DNA of 64,000 nt from Saccharothrix sp. NRRL B-16314 (GCF_000716595.1 NZ_JNXC01000025.1:39968-103967), one strand, 5' to 3'. Counted from the first letter of the stretch, positions 53,273 through 62,507 are shown. Numbers and translations are program-made. The notes: generated by a model not told the origin, from the letters alone.

Positions 53273-54727
53273 TCAGTGCGCCGTGGGTGTTCCGCCGAGC
53301 GCCGTGCCTCGGACGAGGAGCGCCCCGATGATCGTGAACAACGACAGCGTGGCCGCCACCAGGAACGAAGCGTGCACGCCGCCCGCCGTCGACTCCACCA
53401 GCGGGACGCCCTCGGCGGCCAGCGCCGACGACCGCACCGACAGCACACTGACCAGCAGCGCCACCCCGGCAGCCCCGGCCAGCTGCTGCGCGGTGCTGAA
53501 GATCGCGCTGCCGTAGGAGTACAACTCCGGCGACACCGCTCCCAGGCCCGCGGTGAACAGCGGCGTGAACACGAACGCCAGCCCCACCGACAGCAACAGG
53601 TGGAACCCGACCACCTGCAGCAGCGAGCTCTCGGCCGTGAACATCGTGGCGGCCCACAGCGCCGCGCTGGCGGCTGCTGTGCCGGGCACCAGCAGCGCCC
53701 GCGCGCCGAACCGGTCGTACAGCCGCCCGACCACCGGCCCCAGCAGCCCCATCAGCAGCCCGCCCGGCAGGAGCAGCAAGCCCGTGGTGAGCGGCTCCAG
53801 CACCAGCACGGTCTGCAGGTAGATCGGCAGCAGCACGGCCGTGCCCAGCAGCGTTCCCATCGTGAGCATCATCATCACGCTGGCGACGGTGAACGTCCGG
53901 GAGCGGAACGTGCGTAGATCCAGCAGGGCGCGGTCGGTCCGCTGCAGCACCAGCTGCCGGGCGACGAACGCCACCAGACCCGCGACGCCGACGGCGAATG
54001 CGCCCCACACCACGACAGACGACGTGCCACTGGAGTGGCCGACGCTGCTCAGCCCGTAGACGAGGCCACCGAAGCCGAGCGCGGACAGCACGACGGACAC
54101 CACGTCGATCGGCGCCGACGTGGTCTCCCCGACGTTCGTGATCAGCCGCAAGCCCAGCACCAGCGCGGCGAGCGCGATCGGCAGCACCAGCCAGAACATG
54201 TGGCGCCAGCCGAACAGGTCCAGCACGATGCCCGACACCGTGGGCCCGAGCGCGGGTGCGACGGAGATGACGATCGAGATGTTGCCCATCAGGGCGCCCC
54301 GGCGACCCAGGGGCACGAGCGTCAACACCGTGGTCATCAGCAGCGGCATCATGATCGCCGTGCCGCCGGCCTGCACGACGCGGCCGGCCAGCAGCACACC
54401 GAACCCCGGCGCGACCGCGGCGAGCAGCGTGCCCGCGCTGAACAGCAGCATGGCTGTGGCGAACAGGGTGCGCGTGGGCACCCTCCGGATCAGGAACCCG
54501 GTGACCGGGATGACCACGGACATCGTGAGCAGGAAGCCCGCGGTGAGCCACTGCCCGACGCTCGCCTCGACCTGCAGGTCGGTCATGAGCACCGGCAGCG
54601 CGACACCCATGAGCGTCTCGTTGAGGAAGACGACGAACGTGGAGACCAGCAGCACAGCGATCACGATGCGGTTGCGGGAACCGAGCTGTCCCGAGGCGTC
54701 GGGACCACCTTCGACGACAGCCGTCAT
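53273..54727 (-). CDS. DHA2-family MFS exporter under TetR-type control
   Basis: 484 residues, 14 predicted membrane helices. The start shows FVVFLNETLMGVALPVLMTDL and QWLTAGFLLTMSVVIPVTGFL (motifs of DHA2/EmrB-QacA exporters); loop 2-3 is RRVPTRTLFATAMLL; motif C is ISVAPALGPTVSGIVLDLFGWRHMFW. ATG preceded by AAGGAG. The paired operator at 54736-54781, the same as before the MDR operon, lies directly upstream, so the TetR at 49347 is the probable regulator. Expected role: efflux of the same compound that the monooxygenases handle. Confidence 0.93.
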   Translation of the reverse strand: MTAVVEGGPDASGQLGSRNRIVIAVLLVSTFVVFLNETLMGVALPVLMTDLQVEASVGQWLTAGFLLTMSVVIPVTGFLIRRVPTRTLFATAMLLFSAGTLLAAVAPGFGVLLAGRVVQAGGTAIMMPLLMTTVLTLVPLGRRGALMGNISIVISVAPALGPTVSGIVLDLFGWRHMFWLVLPIALAALVLGLRLITNVGETTSAPIDVVSVVLSALGFGGLVYGLSSVGHSSGTSSVVVWGAFAVGVAGLVAFVARQLVLQRTDRALLDLRTFRSRTFTVASVMMMLTMGTLLGTAVLLPIYLQTVLVLEPLTTGLLLLPGGLLMGLLGPVVGRLYDRFGARALLVPGTAAASAALWAATMFTAESSLLQVVGFHLLLSVGLAFVFTPLFTAGLGAVSPELYSYGSAIFSTAQQLAGAAGVALLVSVLSVRSSALAAEGVPLVESTAGGVHASFLVAATLSLFTIIGALLVRGTALGGTPTAH

Positions 54728-54735
54728 GCCCGCTC

Positions 54736-54781
54736 CTTAACTAAGTTCACTTACGGCTCAGCCTGGCTGAACATCGTTAAG
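54736..54781. promoter_or_regulatory. Second paired TetR-type operator
   Basis: CTTAACTAAGTTCA at 54736-54749 is identical to the half-site at 49290, and TGAACATCGTTAAG at 54768-54781 matches the second half in 11 of 14 positions. The centres are 31 bp apart. It lies 8 bp upstream of the exporter's ATG. Confidence 0.8.
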
Positions 54782-54814
54782 GTGTCAAGGTCGATGACTG
54801 ACGTCGCCCCGCGC

Positions 54815-55095
54815 TCACCCCTTCAAGTAGTGGGTCACCATCGCAACCAGCTCGCCCTCGAACGTCTCGACGGGGACGGTCCGCGGAGCGGCCATGAACT
54901 TGTGCGTGTTCAACTCCACGGTGAACAGGATGGGATGATCTCCGCGGCGACGTCGGGGGTCGCCCGCGCGGACGTCTGGTTGCCCGACGATGACGTCACG
55001 GACCTGAGCCGTGCACAACTTCCCGTGCCGGTGGAGCGTGTCGAGCAGCTCCTGGGAGACCGGCGCCTCCTCGATCATCACCCGGAGCACCGCCA
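54815..55095 (-). pseudogene. C-terminal fragment of a TetR/AcrR-type regulator
   Basis: The minus-strand frame SRVAVLRVMIEEAPVSQELLDTLHRHGKL and VETFEGELVAMVTHYLKG fits the ligand-domain helices and C-terminal end of AcrR-like regulators. The HTH is missing and the 5' side runs into the WD40 fragment coming from the other strand. Assignment is based on short motifs only. Confidence 0.45.
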
Positions 55096-55109
55096 CCCGC
55101 GACCGCTCC

Positions 55110-55469
55110 GGCGAACCGTTCGTCGGACACACCGGACCCGTCTACACCGCCGCGTTCAGTCCGGACGGCACCCTGCTCGCCACCGGCAGCGGCGACGGGT
55201 TGGTGCGCCTTTGGGACGTAGCCACCCGCAAGCAAATCAGCGGCCCTCACCTGCGCCACCAGCAGGCCGTCCGCTCTGTCGTCTTCAGCCCCGATGGCCG
55301 CACCCTCGCTAGCGGGGGCGAGGACAGCGCCGTGCGGCTGTGGGACATCAGCTACGCGGCCGACGTGCAACGGACCCTGTGCCATGCGGTGGGTCGCTCG
55401 CTGACACCCCTGACGAGCGGGCGGGTTACGCCCCGGCCTGCCCTACCCGAAGGTATGCGACTGGTCTAG
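55110..55469 (+). pseudogene. C-terminal fragment of a WD40-repeat (STAND-type) protein
   Basis: Two WD40 units are clear: GHTGPVYTAAFSPDGTLLATGS..GLVRLWDV and HQQAVRSVVFSPDGRTLASGGEDSAVRLWDI. They are followed by a frameshifted version of the usual actinobacterial ending (LC..AGRSLT..EW..Y.P..PY). The N-terminal HTH/NTPase part is missing. Remnant of a large signalling NTPase. Confidence 0.8.
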
Positions 55470-55471
55470 GG

Positions 55472-55648
55472 CTGCTCCAACCGGGCGTATCTCCGGACTT
55501 CCTGTCATCGCGGCGAAGACACCTCGTCCCCTCGGAGTCCAGCCCCAGCTCCGACGTCGAGAGCCGCGCCATGACCGTGTCCACCTTGTCGTGTCCCGCC
55601 ACGCTCGCCGAGTGGATCGCCGCCACCACCCCCGCCAGGCATCCCGGC
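55472..55648. repeat. Dispersed repeat, copy B (about 177 bp)
   Basis: Similar to 8487-8663 (see copy A). Here it directly precedes a serine-recombinase N-terminus, suggesting it is the 5' flank of that mobile element, and that copy A marks a second, further decayed insertion. Confidence 0.55.
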
Positions 55649-55649
55649 G

Positions 55650-55956
55650 ATGGATACCGCCCCTGTCGGGAGTCTCCGGTTCCTGTTCTACGGTCGCGCC
55701 TCCACTCACGAACACCAGGACCCACGCCACTCACGGGCATGGCAACTGGACATCGCCCGCCGGTTCACCCGAGAGCATGGCGTGATCGTGGGCGAGTACT
55801 TCGAAGTCGGATGTTCGCGGCAGGTGCCGTGGCACCTGCCGCCCCGGGCCGCGGCGATGCTGCGCTACATCGCGGCCAATGCGGACCGGATCGACGCGCT
55901 GGTGGTCGGCGAGTACGGGCGCGCGTTCCTCGACGGCGCCCAGGTTCGAGAACTGG
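55650..55956 (+). pseudogene. Truncated serine recombinase
   Basis: The N-terminal resolvase domain reads LRFLFYGRASTHEHQDPRHS (the catalytic Ser normally lies in YGRvSt; here the motif is YGRAST), then ARRFTREHGVIVGEYFEVG and DALVVGEYGRAFLDGAQV. The frame runs out where it meets the 3' end of the response regulator on the other strand, so only about 100 residues remain. The recombinase domain and zinc ribbon are lost. Confidence 0.8.
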
Positions 55957-55957
55957 G

Positions 55958-56596
55958 TTATTCCGTCATCCCGGCCTCATACGCGGTGATGGCCGCCTGT
56001 ACCCGGTTCTGCACGCCCAGCCCGCGCAGGATCGCGGACAGGTGCGCCTTCACCGTGCCCTCCGCCAGGTGCAGGTGCACCGCGATCTCCTGGTTCGACA
56101 GGCCCTGCCCGACCAGCGCCAGCACGTCCCGCTCGCGCGGTGTCAGCGCCTCCACCTTGCGCTTCGCCGCCGCCGGTCGCGTCAATCCCGACCGCAGGCC
56201 GGCGAGGACACGGCGGGCGACCCGCGGTGACAGGTACGCGGCACCGTCGGCGACCGCCCGTACCGCGATCAGCAGTTCCCGCGGGTCCGCTGCCTTGAGC
56301 AGGAAGCCGCTCGCGCCGTCCTCCAAGGCCCGTGCCACGTACTCGTCCTCGTCGAACGTCGTCAGCATCACCACCGGGGCGACGTCGCGCAGCTCGCGGA
56401 CCGCGGCGAGGCCGTCGAGGCGCGGCATTCGGATGTCCATCAGCACGACGTCCGGCTGGTGCGCGTGCGTCAGCTCTACCGCCGCGCGCCCGTCGGCCGC
56501 CTCCGCTACCACGGTGATCTCCGGATCCGTCGCCAACACCGCCGCCAGCCCCGCCCTGATCATGGCCTCGTCGTCGGCCAGCAGCACCCTGATCAC
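55958..56596 (-). CDS. NarL/LuxR-family response regulator
   Basis: 212 residues from a GTG overlapping the kinase stop (GTGA). Receiver: LLADDEAMIRAG, phospho-Asp in VVLMDIRMPRLDG, LTTFDEDEYV and LLKAADPRELL. C-terminal LuxR HTH: LTPRERDVLALVGQGLSNQEIAVHLHLAEGTVKAHLSAIL. Intact and the likely partner of the preceding kinase; the serine hydrolase upstream is co-expressed and may be part of the response. Confidence 0.95.
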   Translation of the reverse strand: MIRVLLADDEAMIRAGLAAVLATDPEITVVAEAADGRAAVELTHAHQPDVVLMDIRMPRLDGLAAVRELRDVAPVVMLTTFDEDEYVARALEDGASGFLLKAADPRELLIAVRAVADGAAYLSPRVARRVLAGLRSGLTRPAAAKRKVEALTPRERDVLALVGQGLSNQEIAVHLHLAEGTVKAHLSAILRGLGVQNRVQAAITAYEAGMTE

Positions 56597-57510
56597 GGCA
56601 GTGGCACCCGTGCGACCAGTGTGAACAGCCCGTCCTCGGCCGTCACCGCCAGTTCGCCACCCAGCAGCCGCAGCCGCTCCGCCAACCCTGCGAGGCCGCT
56701 GCCCCTGCCTACCCGACCCGTCAACGGATTCCCGACCTCCAGCGTCACCAGCCGCTCCGCGACCGTCATCGTCACCGTCACCGGCTCGCCCGGCGCGTGG
56801 CGGGCCGCGTTCGTCAGCGCCTCCCGCGTGACCCGGCGCACGGCCTGCTCCACCAGGTCCGGCAGGTCGGCGAGCCCGTCGACTGTCACGGACATGCCCG
56901 CGTCCCGCGCGTTCGCCACCAGGACCGCGACCGGCGGCACGTCGTCCCGTTCCCGCAGCATCGCGATCGACTGCCGCAGCCGGTCTGTCGCCGCCACCGC
57001 CGACGCCCGCACCGCACCCGCCGTGCGGGCGTCCTCGACGGCCAGACTCGGTGACAGCTCGAGTGCACCCGCGCGCAGCGCGATCAGCGCGAGGTCGTGG
57101 CCGAGCGAGTCGTGCAGCTCCGCCGCGAGCCTGCCCCGCTCCTGCAGCCGCGCCCGCTCGGCGACGTGCTCCTGCTCGCGCTCCAGCTGCCGCACCCGTT
57201 CCTGCTCAGCAGCGATCAGCAGCGCCTGCTGTCGCCGGTACCGCCCGGCGAGCCGTGGCAGCACGATCGTGATCACCAGGATGATCAACACCGACGTCAC
57301 CTCGGGGCGGTCCAGGAGAGCCACGGCCGCCGTTCCCGCGATCGCGACCCCGGTGAGGACCTGCCAGCCGAAGCGGGTGTCGACGTGCCTGCCGTGCAGG
57401 TACGCGAGCACCGCCAGCACCACCCACGCGCACACCTGCCACACCGGCAGGCCGCCCTCCATGTTCAGCCCGCCGACCAGGCCGAGGACGGCGAGGACCC
57501 CGAGACTCAC
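56593..57510 (-). CDS. Sensor histidine kinase (HisKA_3, NarX-like)
   Basis: 305 residues from the GTG at 57510, which overlaps the hydrolase stop by 4 bp (GTGA). About four membrane segments come first (VSLGVLAVLGLVGGL, VCAWVVLAVLAYL, VLTGVAIAGTAAVALL, VLIILVITIVLPRLAG). The H-box LAAELHDSLGHDLALIALRAG carries the phospho-His. The ATPase has its N-box in VTREALTNAARHAPG and G-box in GSGLAGLAERLRLLGG. Longer upstream frames read into the hydrolase and are not used. Confidence 0.92.
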   Translation of the reverse strand: MSLGVLAVLGLVGGLNMEGGLPVWQVCAWVVLAVLAYLHGRHVDTRFGWQVLTGVAIAGTAAVALLDRPEVTSVLIILVITIVLPRLAGRYRRQQALLIAAEQERVRQLEREQEHVAERARLQERGRLAAELHDSLGHDLALIALRAGALELSPSLAVEDARTAGAVRASAVAATDRLRQSIAMLRERDDVPPVAVLVANARDAGMSVTVDGLADLPDLVEQAVRRVTREALTNAARHAPGEPVTVTMTVAERLVTLEVGNPLTGRVGRGSGLAGLAERLRLLGGELAVTAEDGLFTLVARVPLP

Positions 57511-58844
57511 CGGACCGACACTAGCCGCACGACACGTGCCGCGAGCACCGCGAGCCCGGCCAGCGCGGCCGCGGCGAGCGTGACCGTGAGCGGCAGCGCG
57601 AAGTACCCGAGCTGCGCCCACAGCACCGTCCGGCCCGAGCTGATGAACGACACGACCTGCGGGTAGAACACGAACAGCACTGCGGGCAGCGCCACGACCA
57701 CCAGCCGCGCGACCGTCAGCCACGGGCGCCGCCCGTGCCTGCGTTGCGCCCAGCGCCGTGCCCGCACCACCCCGAGCACGCCGAGCGCGACGGCCAGAAG
57801 CCCGATCGCGGCGAGCACCCAGTCGACGAGTTGCCGTGAGCTGCCGGGCTCCGCCGGTGTCTCACCGCGGCTCAGCGCGATCAGCCCGTCGAGGATCGTG
57901 CCGGTGTCGTCGACGAGCGCGGCACCGTTGGTCATCACGGCGTAGCCGTAGCCGGACTCGGGGTCGATGGCCTGGATCGCGTTGTAGGTCCACAGGTTGC
58001 CGCTGTGCACGAGCATGCCGTTGCCGTCGGGCTGCCAGCCCATGCCGTAGCCGTGCACGTCGGACGGCTGGTGCATGGTGTCGAGCGACTCGGCGGCAAA
58101 CGGGCCGTAGCCGTTCTGCGCGACGAGCCAGCGGCCCATGTCGTGCGCGGTCGTGATCACCGTGCCCGACCCGCCGACCGCCGGGCCGTCGCCCAGCTCA
58201 GGCCGGTCGAGCCAGATGCCGTAGAGCGAGTTGAAGCCGTTCGGCGCGTCGCCGCCGGCCAGGCTGTCGTGCATGCCGAGCGGCTCGAACACGTGCTGGC
58301 GCAGGTAATCCTCGTAGGACTGACCGGAAACCACCTCGACCAGTCGGGCGGCGACGTTGTAGTTGACGTTGCTGTAGGCGAACCGCGTGCCCGGCTCGGC
58401 GGCGTCGACGGGTGGCAGGAGGTCGACGTACTCGGCGAGCGTCCGTGCCTCGGTCAGCTGTCCGATGTCGACGGAGTCGTCGGAGATGCCGGAGGTCTGG
58501 TTCAACAGGCGGCGCACGGTGATGCGCGGCGGGAGCTGAGGGAGGCGATCGTGCACCTCGTCGTCCAGCCCGACGCGGCCGTCCTCCACGAGCGTCATCA
58601 CCGCGGCGGCGGTGAACGACTTGCTGACCGATGCGACCCGCATCGGCGTGTTCCCGGTGACGGCACCGCCGTTCGCGTCGTGCCCGGCGCCGGTGGCGTG
58701 CACGACCTCGTCGCCGTGGGTGACGACGACCGAGACGCCGGGCAACCCGGTCGCGTCGAGCACCTGGTCCAGATAGGTGTCGATCGATATCGGCGTGGGT
58801 GCGGGGGAAAGGGCCAACACCAGTCCGGCCACGAGTGTCCTCAT
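57507..58844 (-). CDS. Membrane-anchored class C beta-lactamase-like serine hydrolase
   Basis: 445 residues: a signal-like start, then a penicillin-binding-fold domain with SVSK (nucleophile Ser and Lys) near residue 73, YSNVNY (second Tyr motif) and HSG (third motif, VHSGNLWTYN). From about residue 335 three C-terminal membrane helices follow (VLAAIGLLAVALGVLGVV, VVVALPAVLFVFYPQ, FALPLTVTLAAAALAGLAVLAA). Such proteins act as extracellular D-peptidases or esterases. First gene of a three-gene operon with the kinase and regulator, suggesting envelope sensing. Confidence 0.92.
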   Translation of the reverse strand: MRTLVAGLVLALSPAPTPISIDTYLDQVLDATGLPGVSVVVTHGDEVVHATGAGHDANGGAVTGNTPMRVASVSKSFTAAAVMTLVEDGRVGLDDEVHDRLPQLPPRITVRRLLNQTSGISDDSVDIGQLTEARTLAEYVDLLPPVDAAEPGTRFAYSNVNYNVAARLVEVVSGQSYEDYLRQHVFEPLGMHDSLAGGDAPNGFNSLYGIWLDRPELGDGPAVGGSGTVITTAHDMGRWLVAQNGYGPFAAESLDTMHQPSDVHGYGMGWQPDGNGMLVHSGNLWTYNAIQAIDPESGYGYAVMTNGAALVDDTGTILDGLIALSRGETPAEPGSSRQLVDWVLAAIGLLAVALGVLGVVRARRWAQRRHGRRPWLTVARLVVVALPAVLFVFYPQVVSFISSGRTVLWAQLGYFALPLTVTLAAAALAGLAVLAARVVRLVSVR

Positions 58845-58893
58845 GGGCCAGAACGCTATGGATCATCAGGGGAGCGTCGGATCCGCCGATCGA

Positions 58894-58931
58894 CCACGGT
58901 CACCCCCACCGATCGTCGGGGGTGACCGTGG
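58894..58931. terminator. Perfect 14-bp hairpin with extended flanks
   Basis: CCACGGTCACCCCC and its complement with a 10-nt loop; flanking ATCCGCC/GGCGGAT allow a longer stem. It lies between the hydrolase start and the broken TetR gene. It may be a terminator of a lost gene or an operator. Confidence 0.5.
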
Positions 58932-59156
58932 CGGATGGTCAACGCGAGGTGTCCGGACGGGTTGAAGCACCGCTCGACCACGTTGCGGGGCTTGTACCAC
59001 TCGGCATCGAAGACCGGCGGACGGATGGCACGGTTTGCAGCAGCGGCACGACTCCGCCGGTTTCGGGCAGTCGATAGGACACCAGGGCAGGTGGGTGATC
59101 CCCAGCAGTTCCGGCAAGCACAGGCTTGGTACAGCGGGATCGCCTGGACTCAGGCG

Positions 59157-59605
59157 GTGAGGGCAGATCCACGCAACGCTCGTCAGCGCAGCGGCGAGAC
59201 AAAGCGTGCCCGCAGCCGTGAGGCACTCCTGGCCGCCGCTGCCGACGTCTTTCGCCGCGGCTGGCACGAGGCTCGCATCGAGGACATCGCGAAGGCCGCC
59301 AGTGTCAGCACTGCCACGGCCTAGTCAGCACTGCCACGGCCTACAACCACTTCCCGGGCGGCAAGCAGGAACTCATCGGCCGGGTCCACGCGCCCTTCAT
59401 CGACCCGCTGGCCGAAGCAGCCGAAGCCGACGTCGACGCGGGCCGCGACCCCGTCGAGGCGATCGAAGACCACATCCGAGCCGCCGTCACGGTGATGCGC
59501 CGCGAACTCCCGCTCACCATCGCCTTGACGGCCGCCGTCACCGAGCGGGTGGTCAAGGTCGGCCGGCCGACGGTGCCAGACCCGGCGTCCGCATCCCGCG
59601 AATGA
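59157..59605 (+). pseudogene. TetR-family gene disrupted by a 20-bp tandem duplication
   Basis: The HTH half reads RSREALLAAAADVFRRGWHEARIEDIAKAASVSTATA and then hits TAG at 59322-59324. In another frame the protein continues exactly where expected: YNHFPGGKQELIGRVHAPFIDPLAEAAEADVDAG, VTVMRRELPLTIALTAAVTERV, ending near 59605. Removing one copy of the 20-bp repeat at 59304-59343 would restore one open frame. The start is uncertain (GTG at 59157 is a guess). Its former target may be the BBE-like oxidase facing it. Confidence 0.85.
59304..59343. repeat. 20-bp tandem duplication
   Basis: Two adjacent identical copies of GTCAGCACTGCCACGGCCTA (59304-59323 and 59324-59343). The length is not a multiple of three, and the junction creates an in-frame TAG. 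Confidence 0.95.
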
Positions 59606-59742
59606 ACACAACCATGGAGCGCTGGATCCGGACCTGCCGACGTCAACTGCTCGACCGCACCCTGGTCTGGAACGAACGGCACGTTCCAGCAGCACACCCA
59701 CCGGCGAGTCCACCGGTCAGGACGAACCGGACCCCGGCGACG

Positions 59743-61134
59743 TCATCGCCGCCCGGGCCCCGATCGCACGGGCGGCTCCGCGGGCACGATGTTGTGCCAC
59801 CGGTTGAACACGTTGTCCGGGTCGTATTCGGCCTTAACGTGCCCCAGGCGCGCGTAGTTCGCCGCGCCGAACCCGGCCACGACGCGTTCCCTGCCCTCGT
59901 CGCCGATGAAGTTGAGGTACACCGCGCCCGTGCTCCACGGCTGGAGGGCGTCGCGCAGGTCGCGCGCCCACCGCCGAGCCCGCTCGTCGTCGGCCGGGTC
60001 CTCCCACATGCCGAACGGGTGCACCACCCAAGGCATGTCGCGGTGCCGCATCGGCCACTCGGTCTCCCTTGCCACGGCGCCGCCCCACGGCACCAGTACG
60101 TGCTGCGAGGGCGACGGGCACAGCATGTGGTGGGCGCCCGCGCAGAACCGCCGCACCGCCTCGTCGGGCAGCTCCGCCAGGTATTCGGCGGACCAGTAGT
60201 TCCGGTACCCCGGCGGATCGTCCAGCATGCACTGCAGTTCGGTGTACGGGATGTCGGACAGCACGGTCGACGCCGGTCCGATGTCGGTCAGGGGCGCGAC
60301 CAGTTCGCGCAGTCCGGCCACCGGCCCGGCGTAGGTGACCAGGACGCCGCAACACAACCGACCGACCATGCCGGGCGGCACGAACTCCGCCGGCGGCCCG
60401 GTCATGTAGAGCACCCCTCCGCCCACCTCGTCCGGCGCGCCGGCCACGAGGTCGCGGAACCGGGTGGTGGCGGCCTCGCCCTGGTCGTACGGCCAGAGCA
60501 GCAGCGCAAAGGAGAACTCCGGAAGGGGATGGAGCCGGAACGTGAACGACGTGGCCACGCCGAAGTTGCCTCCGCCGCCGTGCAGCGCCCAGAATAGCTC
60601 CGGGTGGTCGGTCTCGCTCGCGGTGACCGTGCGGCCGTCGGCCAGCACCAGGTCGACCGACAGCAGGTTGTCGCACGCCAAACCGAACTTGCGTTCCAGC
60701 CAGCCCGAGCCGCCGCCCAGGGTCAGCCCCGCCACGCCCGTGGTGGACACCCGGCCGCCGGTCGTGGCCATGCCGTACGCCTGCGTCGCCCGGTCCACCG
60801 CCGCCCACGTCGCACCGCCGCCCACCACCGCGGTCCGAGCGTCCGGCGCCACGGTGACCGAGTCCATGCCACGCATGTCGATCACCACGCCGTCCTGCAC
60901 GAGGCTCGCGCCGGCCACGCTGTGCCCGCCGCTGCGCACCGCCACCGGCAACCCGGAGCGCCGGACGAACCCCAAGGCCTGTTTCACGTCCTCGGTCGTC
61001 ACGCACCGCGCAATGGCCGCGGGCGAGATCTCGATGGCGCTGTTGAACACAGCCCGCGCAGCCTCGAAACCGTCGTCGTCACGCGTGAGGACGGTGCCGC
61101 CGATCGCACCGCGCAGGGCAGAGAAGTCCGTCAT
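59743..61134 (-). CDS. FAD-linked oxidase, berberine-bridge-enzyme-like
   Basis: 463 residues, ATG after GGAGG. It has the PCMH-type FAD domain with VRSGGHSVAG, whose His is the usual 8-alpha-histidyl FAD attachment, and the GGGSGWLERKFGLACDNL stretch, whose Cys fits the second (6-S-cysteinyl) link of bicovalent flavoproteins. The C-terminal BBE motif VYLNFIGDEG..RV..GFG..NYARL..VKAEYDPDNVFNRWHNI is complete. Bacterial relatives oxidize sugars, or intermediates in antibiotic pathways such as aclacinomycin oxidase. No signal peptide. It faces the broken TetR gene tail to tail. Confidence 0.93.
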   Translation of the reverse strand: MTDFSALRGAIGGTVLTRDDDGFEAARAVFNSAIEISPAAIARCVTTEDVKQALGFVRRSGLPVAVRSGGHSVAGASLVQDGVVIDMRGMDSVTVAPDARTAVVGGGATWAAVDRATQAYGMATTGGRVSTTGVAGLTLGGGSGWLERKFGLACDNLLSVDLVLADGRTVTASETDHPELFWALHGGGGNFGVATSFTFRLHPLPEFSFALLLWPYDQGEAATTRFRDLVAGAPDEVGGGVLYMTGPPAEFVPPGMVGRLCCGVLVTYAGPVAGLRELVAPLTDIGPASTVLSDIPYTELQCMLDDPPGYRNYWSAEYLAELPDEAVRRFCAGAHHMLCPSPSQHVLVPWGGAVARETEWPMRHRDMPWVVHPFGMWEDPADDERARRWARDLRDALQPWSTGAVYLNFIGDEGRERVVAGFGAANYARLGHVKAEYDPDNVFNRWHNIVPAEPPVRSGPGRR

Positions 61135-61723
61135 GGTCCAACCTCCACAAGTCGGAGCGGGACCCCCAGGCGTGTCCAGAGTGGACCCTGCGCGGTCCCT
61201 TCGGCTCGGGTAGGAAGTCCCGTTCGCACAATGCGTCCGAGTGCTCGCGCCGGGTGTTCGGCTCGTGTCTCAACCCGCGGACTCACCTCACCAGGCCCGG
61301 CCGTCGAGCAGGACGTCCAGGCCGGACCCGGACAGGTGGAGCACCTCGTAACGTTCGTGGCTGACCCCTTCGGTACGACGGCGTCCTCACACAGGACAAA
61401 CCTCAACGACCCCCAGTGTCGCAATGAGGATTGGCTCGCTCACGACCTCGTGCAAGGTTGGATGGCCAGCCTGAGATGATCTTGGTACGGGTCGTGTTGC
61501 GGTGCTGTCATCGCGTCGGATCACCGGTTCGTCGTCGCAGCTCAGCTCGCTCGTGCGGCGTTGGTCGACCGGCGCGGCGCCAGACAATACGATCATGACG
61601 CATCTGCGATCCCGGCAGGATCGGATTGCCGGTCGGCCGGTGCCGCCAGCACAACGCCGATCGACGGGCGAAACGGTCGTTGGTCAACGGCGTCGGATGC
61701 GAGAGGTTTCCAGGTTCGGCGGG
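61135..61723. other. Non-coding spacer between oxidase and STAS gene
   Basis: About 590 bp containing the oxidase promoter region. No frame with recognizable domain or ribosome binding site on either strand; no clear hairpin noted. Confidence 0.4.
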
Positions 61724-62155
61724 CTACGCGGGGTCGGGCTTGTGATGGCGGCCGACAGACGGGATAGCGAGTGCCTGGTCGACCGATGCGGCAAGCTCGA
61801 GGTCCCGGTCGACCGTGGTCAACCGCGCAATCCGTCTGATCGGATGTCCTGGCGGGATCGCGACGGACAGTCTCAACCCACACCCGATCGCCTGTTCGCG
61901 GGCCTGCAGCAACGTGACCAGGCCCAGCGACCCGAAGAACGTGACCTGCGCCAGGTCCAGCACCAGCACCTCGACCGGCGCGGCCACCCGGGCACCGGCG
62001 GCCGGTGTGGCGGCGCGTGACGCGGCTGCCACGGCGAACCCCCCGCCGATCGCCGAACGGACGGACTCGATCGTGAGGTGGTCGACATCGCCCCGCACCC
62101 ACACCACCACCGCCCGCCTGGCCGGCAGCGTCTCGACCCGCGTCCACACGTTCAT
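61724..62155 (-). CDS. STAS-domain protein (anti-sigma factor antagonist-like)
   Basis: About 143 residues from the ATG at 62155; an upstream in-frame GTG at 62167 behind GGGTGACGGGA is an alternative. RAVVVWVRGDVDHLTIESVRSAI is the first strand/helix, VEVLVLDLAQVTFFGSLGLVTLLQAREQA the conserved loop; the phosphorylatable Ser of SpoIIAA-type proteins corresponds to FFGSLGL. An insertion of Ala-rich sequence between the strands is unusual. Probably acts in a partner-switching sigma-factor pathway, but no anti-sigma kinase gene is nearby. Confidence 0.85.
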   Translation of the reverse strand: MNVWTRVETLPARRAVVVWVRGDVDHLTIESVRSAIGGGFAVAAASRAATPAAGARVAAPVEVLVLDLAQVTFFGSLGLVTLLQAREQAIGCGLRLSVAIPPGHPIRRIARLTTVDRDLELAASVDQALAIPSVGRHHKPDPA

Positions 62156-62375
62156 CCCGGAGTCCACTCCCGTCACCCCCACCACACGAGCGAAGAATCC
62201 ACGACGAGCGCCAGCCCGGCCGCGCCGACGGTTCAACCAGCTCCGATCGACGACAGCTCGATGGATTCCACGCGCTGGGTTGTCGGAGCCACATCGGTGT
62301 GCCGGATCCGCCCCTGTGACCCGTGGTCGGTGTCGGCCGCCGTACTCCGCTCGATTGCACCGCCGGTGGTCCCGC

Positions 62376-62507
62376 TCATCCGGCGAACGGAGCGGATTCC
62401 CCGCTCACACCAGTGTCGGCCAGTTCGTTGCGGATGACCTTCAGTTGGCCGCGCAGCCTGGTCACGGCGTGGTGGACCGACGAGCGCACTTCGGTCGGAT
62501 CGGGCAT
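62376..62507 (-). CDS. Possible small helical protein
   Basis: 43 residues: MPDPTEVRSSVHHAVTRLRG followed by QLKVIRNELADTG. It is helical and amphipathic. The start has only a weak GGGGGA site 10 nt upstream; the frame is open further upstream. It follows the AbrB-like gene on the same strand with a gap of about 140 bp. It could be a real small protein or chance; no homologue recognized. Confidence 0.3.
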   Translation of the reverse strand: MPDPTEVRSSVHHAVTRLRGQLKVIRNELADTGVSGESAPFAG

